A DNA stretch of 27,941 bases from an uncultured Clostridia bacterium (GTDB taxonomy: Bacteria; Bacillota; Clostridia; Lachnospirales; CAG-274). The stretch covers positions 1-27,941 of the forward strand of contig CANQBT010000006.1 in NCBI GenBank assembly GCA_947589405.1, read 5' to 3'. Below the pieces are notes generated by a model. It saw nothing but the letters and a program-made list of their open reading frames with translations. It was not told the origin of the DNA and did no database searches. Positions 1-7,871 of the stretch are shown here, piece after piece; positions within the stretch are counted from its first letter, which is position 1, and every line of letters starts with the position of its first letter. The translations under genes and the position numbers were made by a program.

Positions 1-44
1 AAAATGGAGCTTGCTCCGATTTTTATCGAAGATAAGTTAACGAT

Positions 45-122
45 ATGTTTTTCCAGTTTTGGAGCAAAGCGACAAAAAGTGCTGCGTAAGCAGAAAAAGG
101 CGAAGCATTTTAGGAAAAACAT
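45..122. repeat. Inverted repeat with inner GTAA-loop hairpin
   Basis: A perfect 10-bp inverted repeat (ATGTTTTTCC at 45-54, GGAAAAACAT at 113-122) encloses a 58-nt loop. The loop contains a small hairpin, CTGC-GTAA-GCAG, at 82-93. A second hairpin, GGAGC-TT-GCTCC, lies just outside at 6-17. No open reading frame covers 1-194. GTAA-closed hairpins recur in the other intergenic repeats of this window, so this may be a divergent relative, but there is no long sequence match. It could also end the transcript of a gene left of the window. Confidence 0.4.
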
Positions 123-129
123 AGAGTAA

Positions 130-158
130 TTGAAGATAACTTAGTAAAAGCTTAATAT
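130..158 (+). promoter_or_regulatory. Putative sigma-A promoter of the BlaI-type regulator
   Basis: TTGAAG at 130-135 and TAATAT at 153-158 are separated by 17 nt. The predicted transcript start would fall about 20 nt before the AGGAG ribosome binding site at 188-192. The match is seen in sequence; promoter activity is inferred. Confidence 0.45.
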
Positions 159-200
159 CCGCTTATTTTATCACATTGGAAATTCATAGGAGTATTGGAT

Positions 201-602
201 ATGTTAAAAACAAATGATGTTAATTTTTATTTGAATGAAAAAGAAGGCAAGGCCATGATAGCCCTGTGGGCTTCGGACAGACCTCTTTCAGCTGCCGAAA
301 TCGCAAAAGCAATAGATGAGGAATGGGCGTCAAAGTCAATACAGAATATTATAAGGACACTTGAAGCAAAGAATGCCATAGAGGTCACAGGCGTTACCAA
401 AAAGGGCAAGACATACGGCCGTCTGTTCCGTCCAACCGTATCCTCTGAGGAATATGCCCTTTGTCAGTTTAATAAGTTTTATAATAAGAACAAAGATATT
501 TCCCATATTTTGTCAGCGTTTGTCAGCGTATCGGATGATGTAAAGCCTGAATTTGCAAAAAAGATAAGGGAATTTACAGACAGCTTAACAGAGGAGCTGT
601 AA
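201..602 (+). CDS. BlaI/MecI/CopY-family transcriptional regulator
   Basis: A 133-residue winged-helix protein of the Penicillinase_R type. The N-terminal part, about residues 5-75, has the expected pattern: a recognition region with LSAAEIAKAI and SKSIQNIIRTL, followed by a wing with KKGKTYGRLFRP. The C-terminal helices, about 80-133, would dimerise. The family represses promoters and is classically relieved when a BlaR1/MecR1 sensor protease cleaves it. No such sensor or beta-lactamase gene is nearby, so the signal and targets are unknown. The start is ATG 201 with AGGAG eight nt upstream; an in-frame TTG at 195 is too close to that site. A hairpin terminator follows, so it appears monocistronic. 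Confidence 0.82.
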   Translation: MLKTNDVNFYLNEKEGKAMIALWASDRPLSAAEIAKAIDEEWASKSIQNIIRTLEAKNAIEVTGVTKKGKTYGRLFRPTVSSEEYALCQFNKFYNKNKDISHILSAFVSVSDDVKPEFAKKIREFTDSLTEEL

Positions 603-648
603 AGCAACACAGACAATGGCGGAAGGTCATTATGAAATAGGTTTTAAT

Positions 649-694
649 AAGGAGCTGCCGCATTGTATTTCAATGTGATAACTCCTTTTTATTT
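649..694 (+). terminator. Rho-independent terminator after the BlaI-type gene
   Basis: An outer stem, AAGGAG (649-654) with CTCCTT (682-687), runs into a T-rich tail ending at 694. An inner stem, CGCATTG (659-665) with CAATGTG (671-677), has one G-T pair. It lies 47 nt after the stop codon. Confidence 0.6.
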
Positions 695-735
695 AACAAT
701 GTAAGGTACAGATATTTTTATGAGGAGGTTATGCC

Positions 736-2805
736 ATGAAGCTTAAAAGAGTTACTGCGGTCTTAACGGCGGCGGTCATGACTTTGATGTCATTTTCCGT
801 TGTCAGGTGTGAGGTTATGGAAAAGGAATATTATTTCAATTTTACAAAGGAATATCAGAGAGGAGCCAAAAATCTGTATTCTGTGAGGAAATACAATGAA
901 AGCACAGGCTATGGCTTTACAGACAGCTCAAGCTCAATGCCTGTGAGAGAGGTGGACTCAGACAAAATAGAGGTAACGCAGGAGGGCTTTTCTTTTACGG
1001 AAATGGATCCTAATATATTCAAGTGTTATAATGAGGACGGAGAAGAAATATCTGCCGATAAGTCTACGACCCATAATTTCGGCGGTATGATATTCAGAGT
1101 AAAGGTGCCGAAGGGCGGTTATCATATAGAGGTAGCTACAGACAAGGGCGATGAAAATTCCATCGTTTCCGTAAATGCCATGCAGTCTGCCAGAATGGCT
1201 ACTGCCTATTGGGACGCTGCAAAGCTTGTTGCAAATCAGCACAAGGCGGAATGGATCGACAATATATGGAGTTTTGACTATGCCGATGGTACGGGATATA
1301 TCGATGTGGAAATAGAGCCAAAGAGCTGCGGCGTGCCTGTTGTATTGAAGAGCATAAGAATAACTTCCGTTGACAAAAGCAAAGCCGACAAGCCTACCGT
1401 ATACCTTCTTGGGGATTCCACACTAAAGTCCTATACCTTTGAGGAGGCGCCTATGTGCGGCTGGGGACAGGTGTTTGACAGACTTTTTGATACGGATAAA
1501 ATAAATGTTATAAACTATTCTATGGGCGGACGTTCACTTAAGAGCATGTATCAGGAGGGTAGACTCAACGATGTGCTTATGACAGGCTCAGAGGGAGATT
1601 TTGTACTTGTTCAGAGCGGTCACAATGATGAAAAGACAGGCTTGGATTCAGACCCTACTGCACGCTTTGGCGTAGGCTCTACAGAGGAAATGTACAGAAC
1701 ATATCTTGAAAAATACTATATACCTGCCATAAAGGCAAGAGGTATGATACCTGTGCTTGTAACGCCTATGACAAGAGTAAAGGAAGGTCAGGAGGTCTAT
1801 AAGGATTCATTTACTACAAAGGACAGGGAATTTCCAAAGGTAATGAGAGCTGTGGCAAAGGAAATGGACGTTCCCCTTGTTGACCTTAATGCAGACAGCG
1901 TTGAGTATCTCAATTCCATAGGTACGGCAGAAGCCGAAGCTATAGTGCTGAGTCTTGAAGCAGGAGAAACTCCGGGCAAAACCAATTCAGGCAGCTATGC
2001 CAATGGTCACCCTCAGAACAAAATTGACGGTACTCATATGAAGGAGGCTCTTGCAAAGCAGTATGCCCTTATGGTTGCAAGGGATATAGCCCGGCTTTCA
2101 GTAAAATATACTGAGCTTGAGCCTATGAAGGACGCTATGCTCGACGGCGCTGCCGAAGGCAATGCCGAAAAGGTATATCCGGAAATATGCAATGACATAA
2201 AGGGCGAAAATGCCTATTATAAGAATCAGATAGAGAAGCTTATTCAGCTTGGCGTTATGACAAAGGACGATGAAGGCAATTTCAGACCAAAGGAAATTAT
2301 AAGCGCTTATGAATATGCTGCCGCTATTGAAAAGCTTTACGGTATTGATATGAAGGACTATGAGAATGTACCTCTTACAAGAGAGCTTATGGCTTGTATC
2401 GATTTGGAGGCCTATAAGGCAAAGTTCAGCGAAAAGCCTAAGTATATGACAGACTATAATGGCAGCAACATTACTCCCGACGATCCTAACTATGATCCAA
2501 ACTTGGTAGGTGATGAGGCTCAGTATTATTCACTTGTAGGCTTTGGTGCCGTTACCGATAAGGCGGATATAGATGAGGAGCTTTATTCTCAGGTGGAGGA
2601 GGCTTATGAGCTGGGACTTATAAGAAGCGAGGAAGGCATAAAGAGAGGTAAAATGATAAACGGCTATACATTACAGCCAAAGACTGAGGTCACAAGAGAA
2701 AAGGCTGCAAAAAGCCTGTACTTTATGTATGTTCTGAGCAGAGATATAAATGAAGAAAATGATATAGTAGGCTCTATAAGCCAAACACTTATAAACAGGA
2801 GATAA
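736..2805 (+). CDS. Secreted SGNH esterase (rhamnogalacturonan acetylesterase-like, CE12) with SLH domains
   Basis: A 689-residue exported protein. Residues 1-26 form a signal peptide (KLKR, then a hydrophobic stretch). Residues about 30-212 resemble the beta-sandwich that precedes some rhamnogalacturonan acetylesterases. Residues 220-455 are an SGNH hydrolase: block I GDST (226-229, Ser228 nucleophile), block II N260 with GGRS (264-267), block III GHND (295-298, Asn297), block V DGTH (431-434, Asp431/His434). The family removes acetyl groups from pectin rhamnogalacturonan; the exact substrate here is inferred. Residues 492-540 and about 610-670 look like two SLH modules, which would hold the enzyme on the cell wall. 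One more SLH copy would be usual. The start ATG 736 has GGAGG seven nt upstream. The adenine deaminase gene begins one nt after the stop. Confidence 0.83.
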   Translation: MKLKRVTAVLTAAVMTLMSFSVVRCEVMEKEYYFNFTKEYQRGAKNLYSVRKYNESTGYGFTDSSSSMPVREVDSDKIEVTQEGFSFTEMDPNIFKCYNEDGEEISADKSTTHNFGGMIFRVKVPKGGYHIEVATDKGDENSIVSVNAMQSARMATAYWDAAKLVANQHKAEWIDNIWSFDYADGTGYIDVEIEPKSCGVPVVLKSIRITSVDKSKADKPTVYLLGDSTLKSYTFEEAPMCGWGQVFDRLFDTDKINVINYSMGGRSLKSMYQEGRLNDVLMTGSEGDFVLVQSGHNDEKTGLDSDPTARFGVGSTEEMYRTYLEKYYIPAIKARGMIPVLVTPMTRVKEGQEVYKDSFTTKDREFPKVMRAVAKEMDVPLVDLNADSVEYLNSIGTAEAEAIVLSLEAGETPGKTNSGSYANGHPQNKIDGTHMKEALAKQYALMVARDIARLSVKYTELEPMKDAMLDGAAEGNAEKVYPEICNDIKGENAYYKNQIEKLIQLGVMTKDDEGNFRPKEIISAYEYAAAIEKLYGIDMKDYENVPLTRELMACIDLEAYKAKFSEKPKYMTDYNGSNITPDDPNYDPNLVGDEAQYYSLVGFGAVTDKADIDEELYSQVEEAYELGLIRSEEGIKRGKMINGYTLQPKTEVTREKAAKSLYFMYVLSRDINEENDIVGSISQTLINRR

Positions 2806-2806
2806 C

Positions 2807-4459
2807 ATGCTTAAAAATATTATAAACGCCGCCTATGGCAGAGAAAAGGCGGATATTGTACTGAAAAACGGAAAAATAATAGATGTGCTTGGTCATGGCA
2901 TTATTGAAGGAAATGTTGGCATAAAGGACGGAGTCATAATAGGCATAGGCGATTACAAAGGTGCAGAGGAGATAGATGTCAATGGCGCATATATTGCTCC
3001 CGGTTTTGTGGACAGCCATGTTCATATTGAGTCGGCTATGGTAAGTCCCGCCGAGTATGCAAGAGCCGTTGTGCCGAAGGGCGTTACCTCCGTTATTGCC
3101 GACCCTCACGAAATAGCCAATGTATGCGGTGAAGAGGGACTTAAATTTATGCTTGAAAGCGGAGAGAGCGTTCCTCTTGACATATGCTTTATGCTGCCCT
3201 CCTGTGTCCCCGCTACTCCCTTTGATCATTCGGGTGCGGTCATAGACGGAAACAGCACAAAGGAGCTTTTGAAAAAATATCCCTTTGGCGGATTAGGCGA
3301 AATGATGAATTATCCGGGCGTTGTGAACTGTGACGATGATGTGCTCAAAAAACTGGAAAGCAGCAATTACACAGACGGTCATGCTCCGGGTATAGAGGGT
3401 ATGGGGCTTAATGCCTATATATGCGGCGGTATATACAATGACCATGAATGCGATACTGCTGCAAATGCTCTTGAGAAAATAAGCAAGGGTATGAATATAT
3501 TTATAAGAGAGGGCACAGGCGCCAAAAATCTGGAAGAGCTTATAAAGGCGGTAAATCCTTATAATATAAGACATTTTGCTTTTTGCACAGACGATAAGCA
3601 CCTTAGCGAGATACTCAGGGAAGGCACTATATCTCATTGTATAGATAAGGCAATAGTTCTGGGAATGGATCCTGTTGATGCTTATACTATCGCCTGCTTC
3701 AATCCCTGCGTTTTCTACAATATGGGTAAAAAAGGCGCTGTAGCTCCGGGCTTCAAGGCGGATATAATAGTGACAAGGGATATTAACTGTACCGACATTG
3801 CCCTTGTTTTGAAAAACGGAGTGCCTGTAGCAAAAGACGGTATGGCTCTTTTTGAAACAGAACATAGTGATATAAGCAAAGTGACGGATACTGTAAATAT
3901 AAAGCCTGTCACAGCTGAGTGCTTTAATAAGGATTTTGATAAAAACGAGCCTGTGATAGAGCTTGATAATTCCCTTGTTACAAATGCTGTGTACTGTGAT
4001 GACAGCAAGGGTCTGAGCCTTTGCGCAAATATTGAAAGATATGGAAATACGGGAAACAAGGGACTTTGCTTTGTAAAGGGTCTTGATATTGAAAACGGCG
4101 CTATAGCCCAAACCATAGGTCATGATTCCCATAATATAAGCGTTATAGGCTCAGATGGCGAAAATATGGCGCTTGCCGTGAATGCTCTTGGCAAAAAAGG
4201 CGGTATTGCCGTTGTGAAGAATAAGAAGGTCATTGCTTATATGGAATTGGCAATAGGCGGGCTTATGTCATATAAAGATGCCGATACTGTGGTAAAAGAA
4301 CATGAGGTCATAGTGTCCGCCGCTAAGGAAATATCACCAAAGGGCAGCAATATGGCTCTTATGATATTGGGCTTTATATCTCTTCTTGTGATCCCCCATA
4401 TAAAGCTTGGGGATAAGGGATTGTTTGACGTGGATAAATTCAGATATATTTCTCAATAG
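2807..4459 (+). CDS. ade: Adenine deaminase
   Basis: A 550-residue amidohydrolase that converts adenine to hypoxanthine and ammonia in cytosolic purine salvage. Metal-binding motifs are visible: DSHVHIES (His71, His73), DPHEIANV (99-106, His101 and Glu102) and CTDDKH near residue 265. The C-terminal family signature PKGSNMALMILGF, followed by LLVIPHIKL and KGLFDV, is intact. Length fits the family, usually about 550-600 residues. The start ATG lies one nt after the esterase stop, with AGGAG at 2797-2801 inside the esterase end, so the two genes are co-transcribed although their functions have no obvious link. No purine riboswitch is visible upstream. Confidence 0.95.
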   Translation: MLKNIINAAYGREKADIVLKNGKIIDVLGHGIIEGNVGIKDGVIIGIGDYKGAEEIDVNGAYIAPGFVDSHVHIESAMVSPAEYARAVVPKGVTSVIADPHEIANVCGEEGLKFMLESGESVPLDICFMLPSCVPATPFDHSGAVIDGNSTKELLKKYPFGGLGEMMNYPGVVNCDDDVLKKLESSNYTDGHAPGIEGMGLNAYICGGIYNDHECDTAANALEKISKGMNIFIREGTGAKNLEELIKAVNPYNIRHFAFCTDDKHLSEILREGTISHCIDKAIVLGMDPVDAYTIACFNPCVFYNMGKKGAVAPGFKADIIVTRDINCTDIALVLKNGVPVAKDGMALFETEHSDISKVTDTVNIKPVTAECFNKDFDKNEPVIELDNSLVTNAVYCDDSKGLSLCANIERYGNTGNKGLCFVKGLDIENGAIAQTIGHDSHNISVIGSDGENMALAVNALGKKGGIAVVKNKKVIAYMELAIGGLMSYKDADTVVKEHEVIVSAAKEISPKGSNMALMILGFISLLVIPHIKLGDKGLFDVDKFRYISQ

Positions 4460-4470
4460 AGCTTTATTGC

Positions 4471-4485
4471 ACTAAACAAAAATCC
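4471..4485 (+). repeat. Isolated copy of the repeat-edge sequence
   Basis: ACTAAACAAAAATCC lies just after the ade stop. It matches the edge sequence CTAAACAAAAA that borders the larger intergenic repeats at 15177, 15745, 21162 and 27789 (some in reverse complement). It is probably a remnant, but so short and A-rich a match could be chance. Confidence 0.3.
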
Positions 4486-4499
4486 GATACGCGATCAAA

Positions 4500-4542
4500 A
4501 ACAGCTGTCCCATTTAAGGTCATAAATGGAACAGCTGTTTAC
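4500..4542. terminator. Bidirectional terminator between ade and the flavin reductase gene
   Basis: A 17-bp stem with one mismatch: AACAGCTGTCCCATTTA against TAAATGGAACAGCTGTT, with the six-nt loop AGGTCA. It sits between two convergent genes. A/T-rich sequence on both sides would serve as the T-tract in either direction. Confidence 0.75.
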
Positions 4543-4551
4543 TTTACACAT

Positions 4552-5118
4552 TTATTTTTTCAGCTTAAGACCGTCCTTGAAGGCTTCGCCGACTCTTTCC
4601 GTTACCTTGTAGTAACCATGTGTATAGGGATCGAAAGCAATGGCGTTTACCAATGACATATCTATCCTGCCGTTTACCATAACGCTGTCTACAGCGGTAA
4701 CATTTGTTACCTTGCCTATTACGCCGCAGCCGTACTTTCCCTCTTGATACTCTATAAATTCACACTCAAGACATATAGGAAATTCATTTATAACGGGAGC
4801 GTCTACAGTTTCGGCTTTGCTTGCCGTAAGCCCGCTGCGAAGGAACTTATCGGAGGTATCATTGCCGGACTCTATTCCGAAATAATCTGCTTCTGTCATA
4901 TGAGCGGCATCGGCAATGCTTACGGTAAAGGCGCCTCTTTCCTTTATGTTTTTAACGGTTTTGTGTGTTTCAGTCAGATTAAGGGCAACATTACCCCTTT
5001 CCTGCATAGTTCCCCATGCGGCATTCATAACGTTAACGCTGCCGTCCTTGTTGTAGGTAGCGACCATAAGCACAGGCATTGGGAATATACCTTCGGTTAT
5101 ATTCAGTTTTTTTCTCAT
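4552..5118 (-). CDS. Flavin reductase-like (flavoredoxin-type) FMN-binding protein
   Basis: A 188-residue protein with the split-barrel fold of the flavin reductase-like domain. It begins with the usual PMPVLMVATYNKDG and NVMNAAWGT segments, has an ETHKTVKNI segment, and ends in DPYTHGYYKV, which is common in the flavoredoxin subgroup. Such proteins bind FMN and reduce it or use it in electron transfer; the true substrate is not shown by sequence. On the minus strand ATG 5118 has GAGG seven nt upstream. It lies 70 nt downstream of glgB on the same strand with a strong hairpin between, so it is probably transcribed at least partly separately. Confidence 0.82.
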   Translation of the reverse strand: MRKKLNITEGIFPMPVLMVATYNKDGSVNVMNAAWGTMQERGNVALNLTETHKTVKNIKERGAFTVSIADAAHMTEADYFGIESGNDTSDKFLRSGLTASKAETVDAPVINEFPICLECEFIEYQEGKYGCGVIGKVTNVTAVDSVMVNGRIDMSLVNAIAFDPYTHGYYKVTERVGEAFKDGLKLKK

Positions 5119-5152
5119 GAAATTACCTCTTTTCTTTTATATTTGTCAAATA

Positions 5153-5179
5153 TTTTGGGGAGCTTTAAGCTCCCCAAAA
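5153..5179 (-). terminator. Hairpin after glgB
   Basis: A perfect 11-bp stem (TTTTGGGGAGC with GCTCCCCAAAA) around a five-nt loop, ten nt after the glgB stop. It lacks a good T-run beyond the stem on the minus strand, so termination may be partial, or the hairpin may instead protect the glgB transcript end. Confidence 0.55.
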
Positions 5180-5188
5180 CCTTTTATA

Positions 5189-7399
5189 TTAATCTATGCA
5201 CTTTAATATAGTTATAGACAAAGGCGCAAGGCGTAAGCCTATGCTGTTTTCTCTGTGGTTGCATTCTATCTTTTCTGACTTGGCAGGTATTGTGTTTATA
5301 ACACCGCTGCCGCCGAACTTGGTATCGTCGGAGTTGAGTATCTCCTTCCATGTACCTTCAAAGGGAACGGCAACTCTGAAGCCCTCGTCTGCATTAGGAG
5401 TGAAATTGCATATAATAACGAGAGTATCTTCCTTCCTTTCACCTCGTCTTATGAATGAATATATGCTTCTGTCTCTGTCATCTGCGTCTATCCATTCAAA
5501 GCCGAAGCCGTCATAGTCCTTCTGCCAAAGTCCGGGATTGTCAAGATATATATGGTTAAGCTCTTTTACATAGTCAAGCATCTGCTGATGATGATCGTAC
5601 TCAAGCAGGAACCAGTCAAGAGGTCTCTTTTCGTTCCACTCTATGAATTGACCGAACTCACCGCCCATGAAAAGCAGCTTCTTGCCGGGATGTCCCATAG
5701 CAAAGCCGTAGGCTGCTCTCAGGTTTGCAAACTTCTGCCAGAGATCACCCGGCATCTTATCCAGCATGGACTTCTTGCCGTGAACCACCTCGTCATGACT
5801 CAGCACAAGCACGAACTTTTCGCTGTAGGCATAGGTAGAAGCAAATGTCATATTGTAGTGGTGATAGCTCTTGTATATAGGATCAAGCTCAACGTACTCC
5901 AGAAAGTCGTTCATCCAGCCCATGTTCCACTTAAGTGTAAAGCCAAGACCGTCATACTGAGCAGGAGTAGTTACTCCCGGCCATGATGTGGATTCCTCAG
6001 CTATCATGTGTACCTTAGGGTGTCTGCCTGTTATAACGGAGTTCATGTGCTTCATAAATTCCACAGCTTCAAGATTTTCTCTTCCGCCGTACTGATTAGG
6101 CACCCATTGACCCTCTTCCTTGCAGTAGTCAAGATAGAGCATAGAAGCAACGGCATCTACTCTCAGACCGTCTATATGGAATTTCTCTATCCAGTAGAGA
6201 GCGTTTGTAATAAGGAAGTTCTTTACTTCATTTCTGCCATAGTTGAATATAAGCGTGCCCCATTCAGGGTGTTCGCTCTGCTTAGGGTCTGCATGCTCAT
6301 AAAGAGCTGTACCGTCGAACTTGGCAAGACCATGAGCGTCCTTAGGGAAGTGAGCGGGAACCCAGTCCAGTATAACGCCTATGCCTGCCTGATGACATTT
6401 GTCTACAAAAGCCATAAACTCGGCAGGATTGCCGTAACGGCTCGTAGGAGCATAGTAGCCTGTTACCTGATAGCCCCAGCTTCCGTCAAAGGGGTGTTCC
6501 TCTATAGGAAGCATTTCTATATGAGTATAGCCCATTTCCTTAACATAGGGAATAAGCTGATCTGCAAGCTCGGGATAGCTCAAGAAACGATTGTCCTCGC
6601 TTTCAACTCTCTTCCATGAGCCAAGATGCACCTCATATATATTCATAGGCACGTTGTAAAGATCCTGCTTGTCAAGCTGCTTGTACCACTTGGAGTCCTT
6701 CCACTTATATTTGTTTATATCAAAAATAAGTGAAGAGGTGCTTGGTCTTAATTCATTGAACTTGCCATAGGGATCGGATTTCTGAATAATATCCCCTGTG
6801 CTTGTCTTTATCTCAAATTTGTATTTGTCACAGTCCTGTAGACCGGGCACGAATATTTCCCATATACCTGAGCCTGCCAGTAATCTCATGGCATGGCGTC
6901 TGCCGTCCCAAGAGTTGAAGTCGCCTATAACGCTTACTCTCTTGGCATTAGGTGCCCATACGCCGAAAAGCACGCCCTTTACGCCGTCTATCTCCGTAGG
7001 GTTGGCGCCCAGCTTTTCATAAATGTTGTAATGAGTGCCCTGATTGAACAGATATATATCCTGCTCACCTATTCCCGGTGAGAATGAATAAGGATCATAA
7101 TTCATAGTTCTGTTGCCGTCATACCACTCTATATCCAGCTGATACTTGAACCATTTCTTCCTTGTCTTTATAACACACTCATAAAAGCCGTAGTCATGTA
7201 TTTTCTCCATAGGGAAAGTCTTGTCCCTTTTCTTATCATCTACTACGGTTATGGACTTAGCCTGAGGTATAAAAGCCCTTACTACAACACAGTCCTTTCC
7301 GTCAATGCTTGTTTCGTGCATACCCAATACAGTATGGGGATCACCGTGATTGGCGTCGATTATGAGCTGTAGCTCCATCATATTTACAGTTGTCAGCAT
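5189..7399 (-). CDS. glgB: 1,4-alpha-glucan (glycogen) branching enzyme
   Basis: A 736-residue GH13 enzyme that cuts alpha-1,4 glucan chains and re-attaches them as alpha-1,6 branches in the cytosol. In order: an N-terminal beta-sandwich (about 10-105), a CBM48 module (about 125-230, with VWAPNAKRVSVIGDFNSW), the catalytic barrel (about 250-600) and a C-terminal all-beta domain. Catalytic residues by motif: nucleophile Asp415 in GLRVDAVASM, acid/base Glu468 in IAEESTSWPG, and the third acid Asp535 in LSHDEVVHG. It starts at ATG 7399 with a weak GGAAG-type site. No glgA, glgC, glgD or glgP is adjacent, so the glycogen genes are scattered or elsewhere. Confidence 0.97.
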   Translation of the reverse strand: MLTTVNMMELQLIIDANHGDPHTVLGMHETSIDGKDCVVVRAFIPQAKSITVVDDKKRDKTFPMEKIHDYGFYECVIKTRKKWFKYQLDIEWYDGNRTMNYDPYSFSPGIGEQDIYLFNQGTHYNIYEKLGANPTEIDGVKGVLFGVWAPNAKRVSVIGDFNSWDGRRHAMRLLAGSGIWEIFVPGLQDCDKYKFEIKTSTGDIIQKSDPYGKFNELRPSTSSLIFDINKYKWKDSKWYKQLDKQDLYNVPMNIYEVHLGSWKRVESEDNRFLSYPELADQLIPYVKEMGYTHIEMLPIEEHPFDGSWGYQVTGYYAPTSRYGNPAEFMAFVDKCHQAGIGVILDWVPAHFPKDAHGLAKFDGTALYEHADPKQSEHPEWGTLIFNYGRNEVKNFLITNALYWIEKFHIDGLRVDAVASMLYLDYCKEEGQWVPNQYGGRENLEAVEFMKHMNSVITGRHPKVHMIAEESTSWPGVTTPAQYDGLGFTLKWNMGWMNDFLEYVELDPIYKSYHHYNMTFASTYAYSEKFVLVLSHDEVVHGKKSMLDKMPGDLWQKFANLRAAYGFAMGHPGKKLLFMGGEFGQFIEWNEKRPLDWFLLEYDHHQQMLDYVKELNHIYLDNPGLWQKDYDGFGFEWIDADDRDRSIYSFIRRGERKEDTLVIICNFTPNADEGFRVAVPFEGTWKEILNSDDTKFGGSGVINTIPAKSEKIECNHRENSIGLRLAPLSITILKCID

Positions 7400-7462
7400 A
7401 AAATATACACTTCCCTTCTTCTAAAAATACCTTATTTGATTATTGTTGTATATTCTTATATT

Positions 7463-7468
7463 CATTAT
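7463..7468 (-). promoter_or_regulatory. Possible -10 box for glgB
   Basis: On the minus strand TATAAT occurs here, 64 nt upstream of the glgB start. No convincing -35 hexamer is found at the right distance, so the call rests on the -10 match in AT-rich DNA. Confidence 0.3.
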
Positions 7469-7541
7469 AACCTAAAATATTAAATAATGCTAGTATAAAT
7501 GTAACAAATATTGTAAAATGTTTTAGTGAAGTTTTTTTACT

Positions 7542-7569
7542 TTGAAAGTTGTGAAAATTGGGGTATAAT
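7542..7569 (+). promoter_or_regulatory. Putative sigma-A promoter upstream of pepF
   Basis: TTGAAA (7542-7547) and a perfect TATAAT (7564-7569) are 16 nt apart. Transcription from here would give pepF a leader of about 295 nt that contains both structured repeats at 7606-7652 and 7735-7824. Confidence 0.55.
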
Positions 7570-7605
7570 ATTAAATGTAAAATTGGGGTTATTACTATTT
7601 ATTAC

Positions 7606-7652
7606 ACCCTTCCGTCAGCTTACGCTGACACCTTCCCTCAGAGAGGGACGGC
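7606..7652 (-). repeat. 47-nt two-hairpin repeat, copy 1
   Basis: On the minus strand this unit carries a CCCTC/GAGGG hairpin and then GTCAGC-GTAA-GCTGAC, ending GGAAGGGT. It matches 15574-15620 (plus strand) at 46 of 47 positions by hand comparison; the only difference is in the first hairpin's loop. It lies between the putative pepF promoter and the 90-nt repeat at 7735. Confidence 0.8.
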
Positions 7653-7734
7653 TTACGAATGTATATTTCACACTTTCTTGTTTAGTCATAAACATTAACT
7701 TTTCAACATTATTAAAGCATTTGAGGAGCGTAAT

Positions 7735-7824
7735 CCTAAGGCGTCCCTTCAGAGAAGGGAAGCTGTCAGTCACGTCAAAAATTTTGAATTAAGATGTTTT
7801 TGAACGTGACTGACTGAAGGGTCG
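7735..7824 (+). repeat. 90-nt structured repeat, core version 1
   Basis: The first 35 nt (7735-7769) and last 15 nt (7810-7824) are identical to those of 21519-21608, while the 40 nt between differ. The unit has a small CCCTT/AAGGG hairpin, then a long stem with GTCAGTCACGT (7765-7775) pairing with ACGTGACTGAC (7804-7814) and extended by an A-run/T-run. The end AAGGGTCG is a near-inverted repeat of CGTCCCTT near the left end. The segment 7653-7734 between the two repeats holds no gene; TTCAACATTATT within it is shared with the gap at 15478-15490. Confidence 0.85.
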
Positions 7825-7871
7825 TTTTAAGAATTATTATGTTAAATAAAAATCCAACAAGGAGAAATACA

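Noticed and set aside
2700..2806. Purine riboswitch ahead of ade
   Set aside because: ade begins one nt after the esterase stop; there is no non-coding leader to hold it.
3293..4132. A 279-codon antisense frame inside ade
   Set aside because: It is a shadow of a clear adenine deaminase gene; the translation is Tyr/Ile/Cys-rich with no family pattern. Other long antisense frames (for example 19790-20641 and 25885-26805) are rejected for the same reason.
7526..7792. An 88-codon open reading frame upstream of pepF
   Set aside because: It runs through the promoter and both structured repeats and has no ribosome binding site or recognisable product.
7839..7871. Earlier ATG for pepF
   Set aside because: No ribosome binding site precedes it, whereas GGAG is correctly spaced before ATG 7872.
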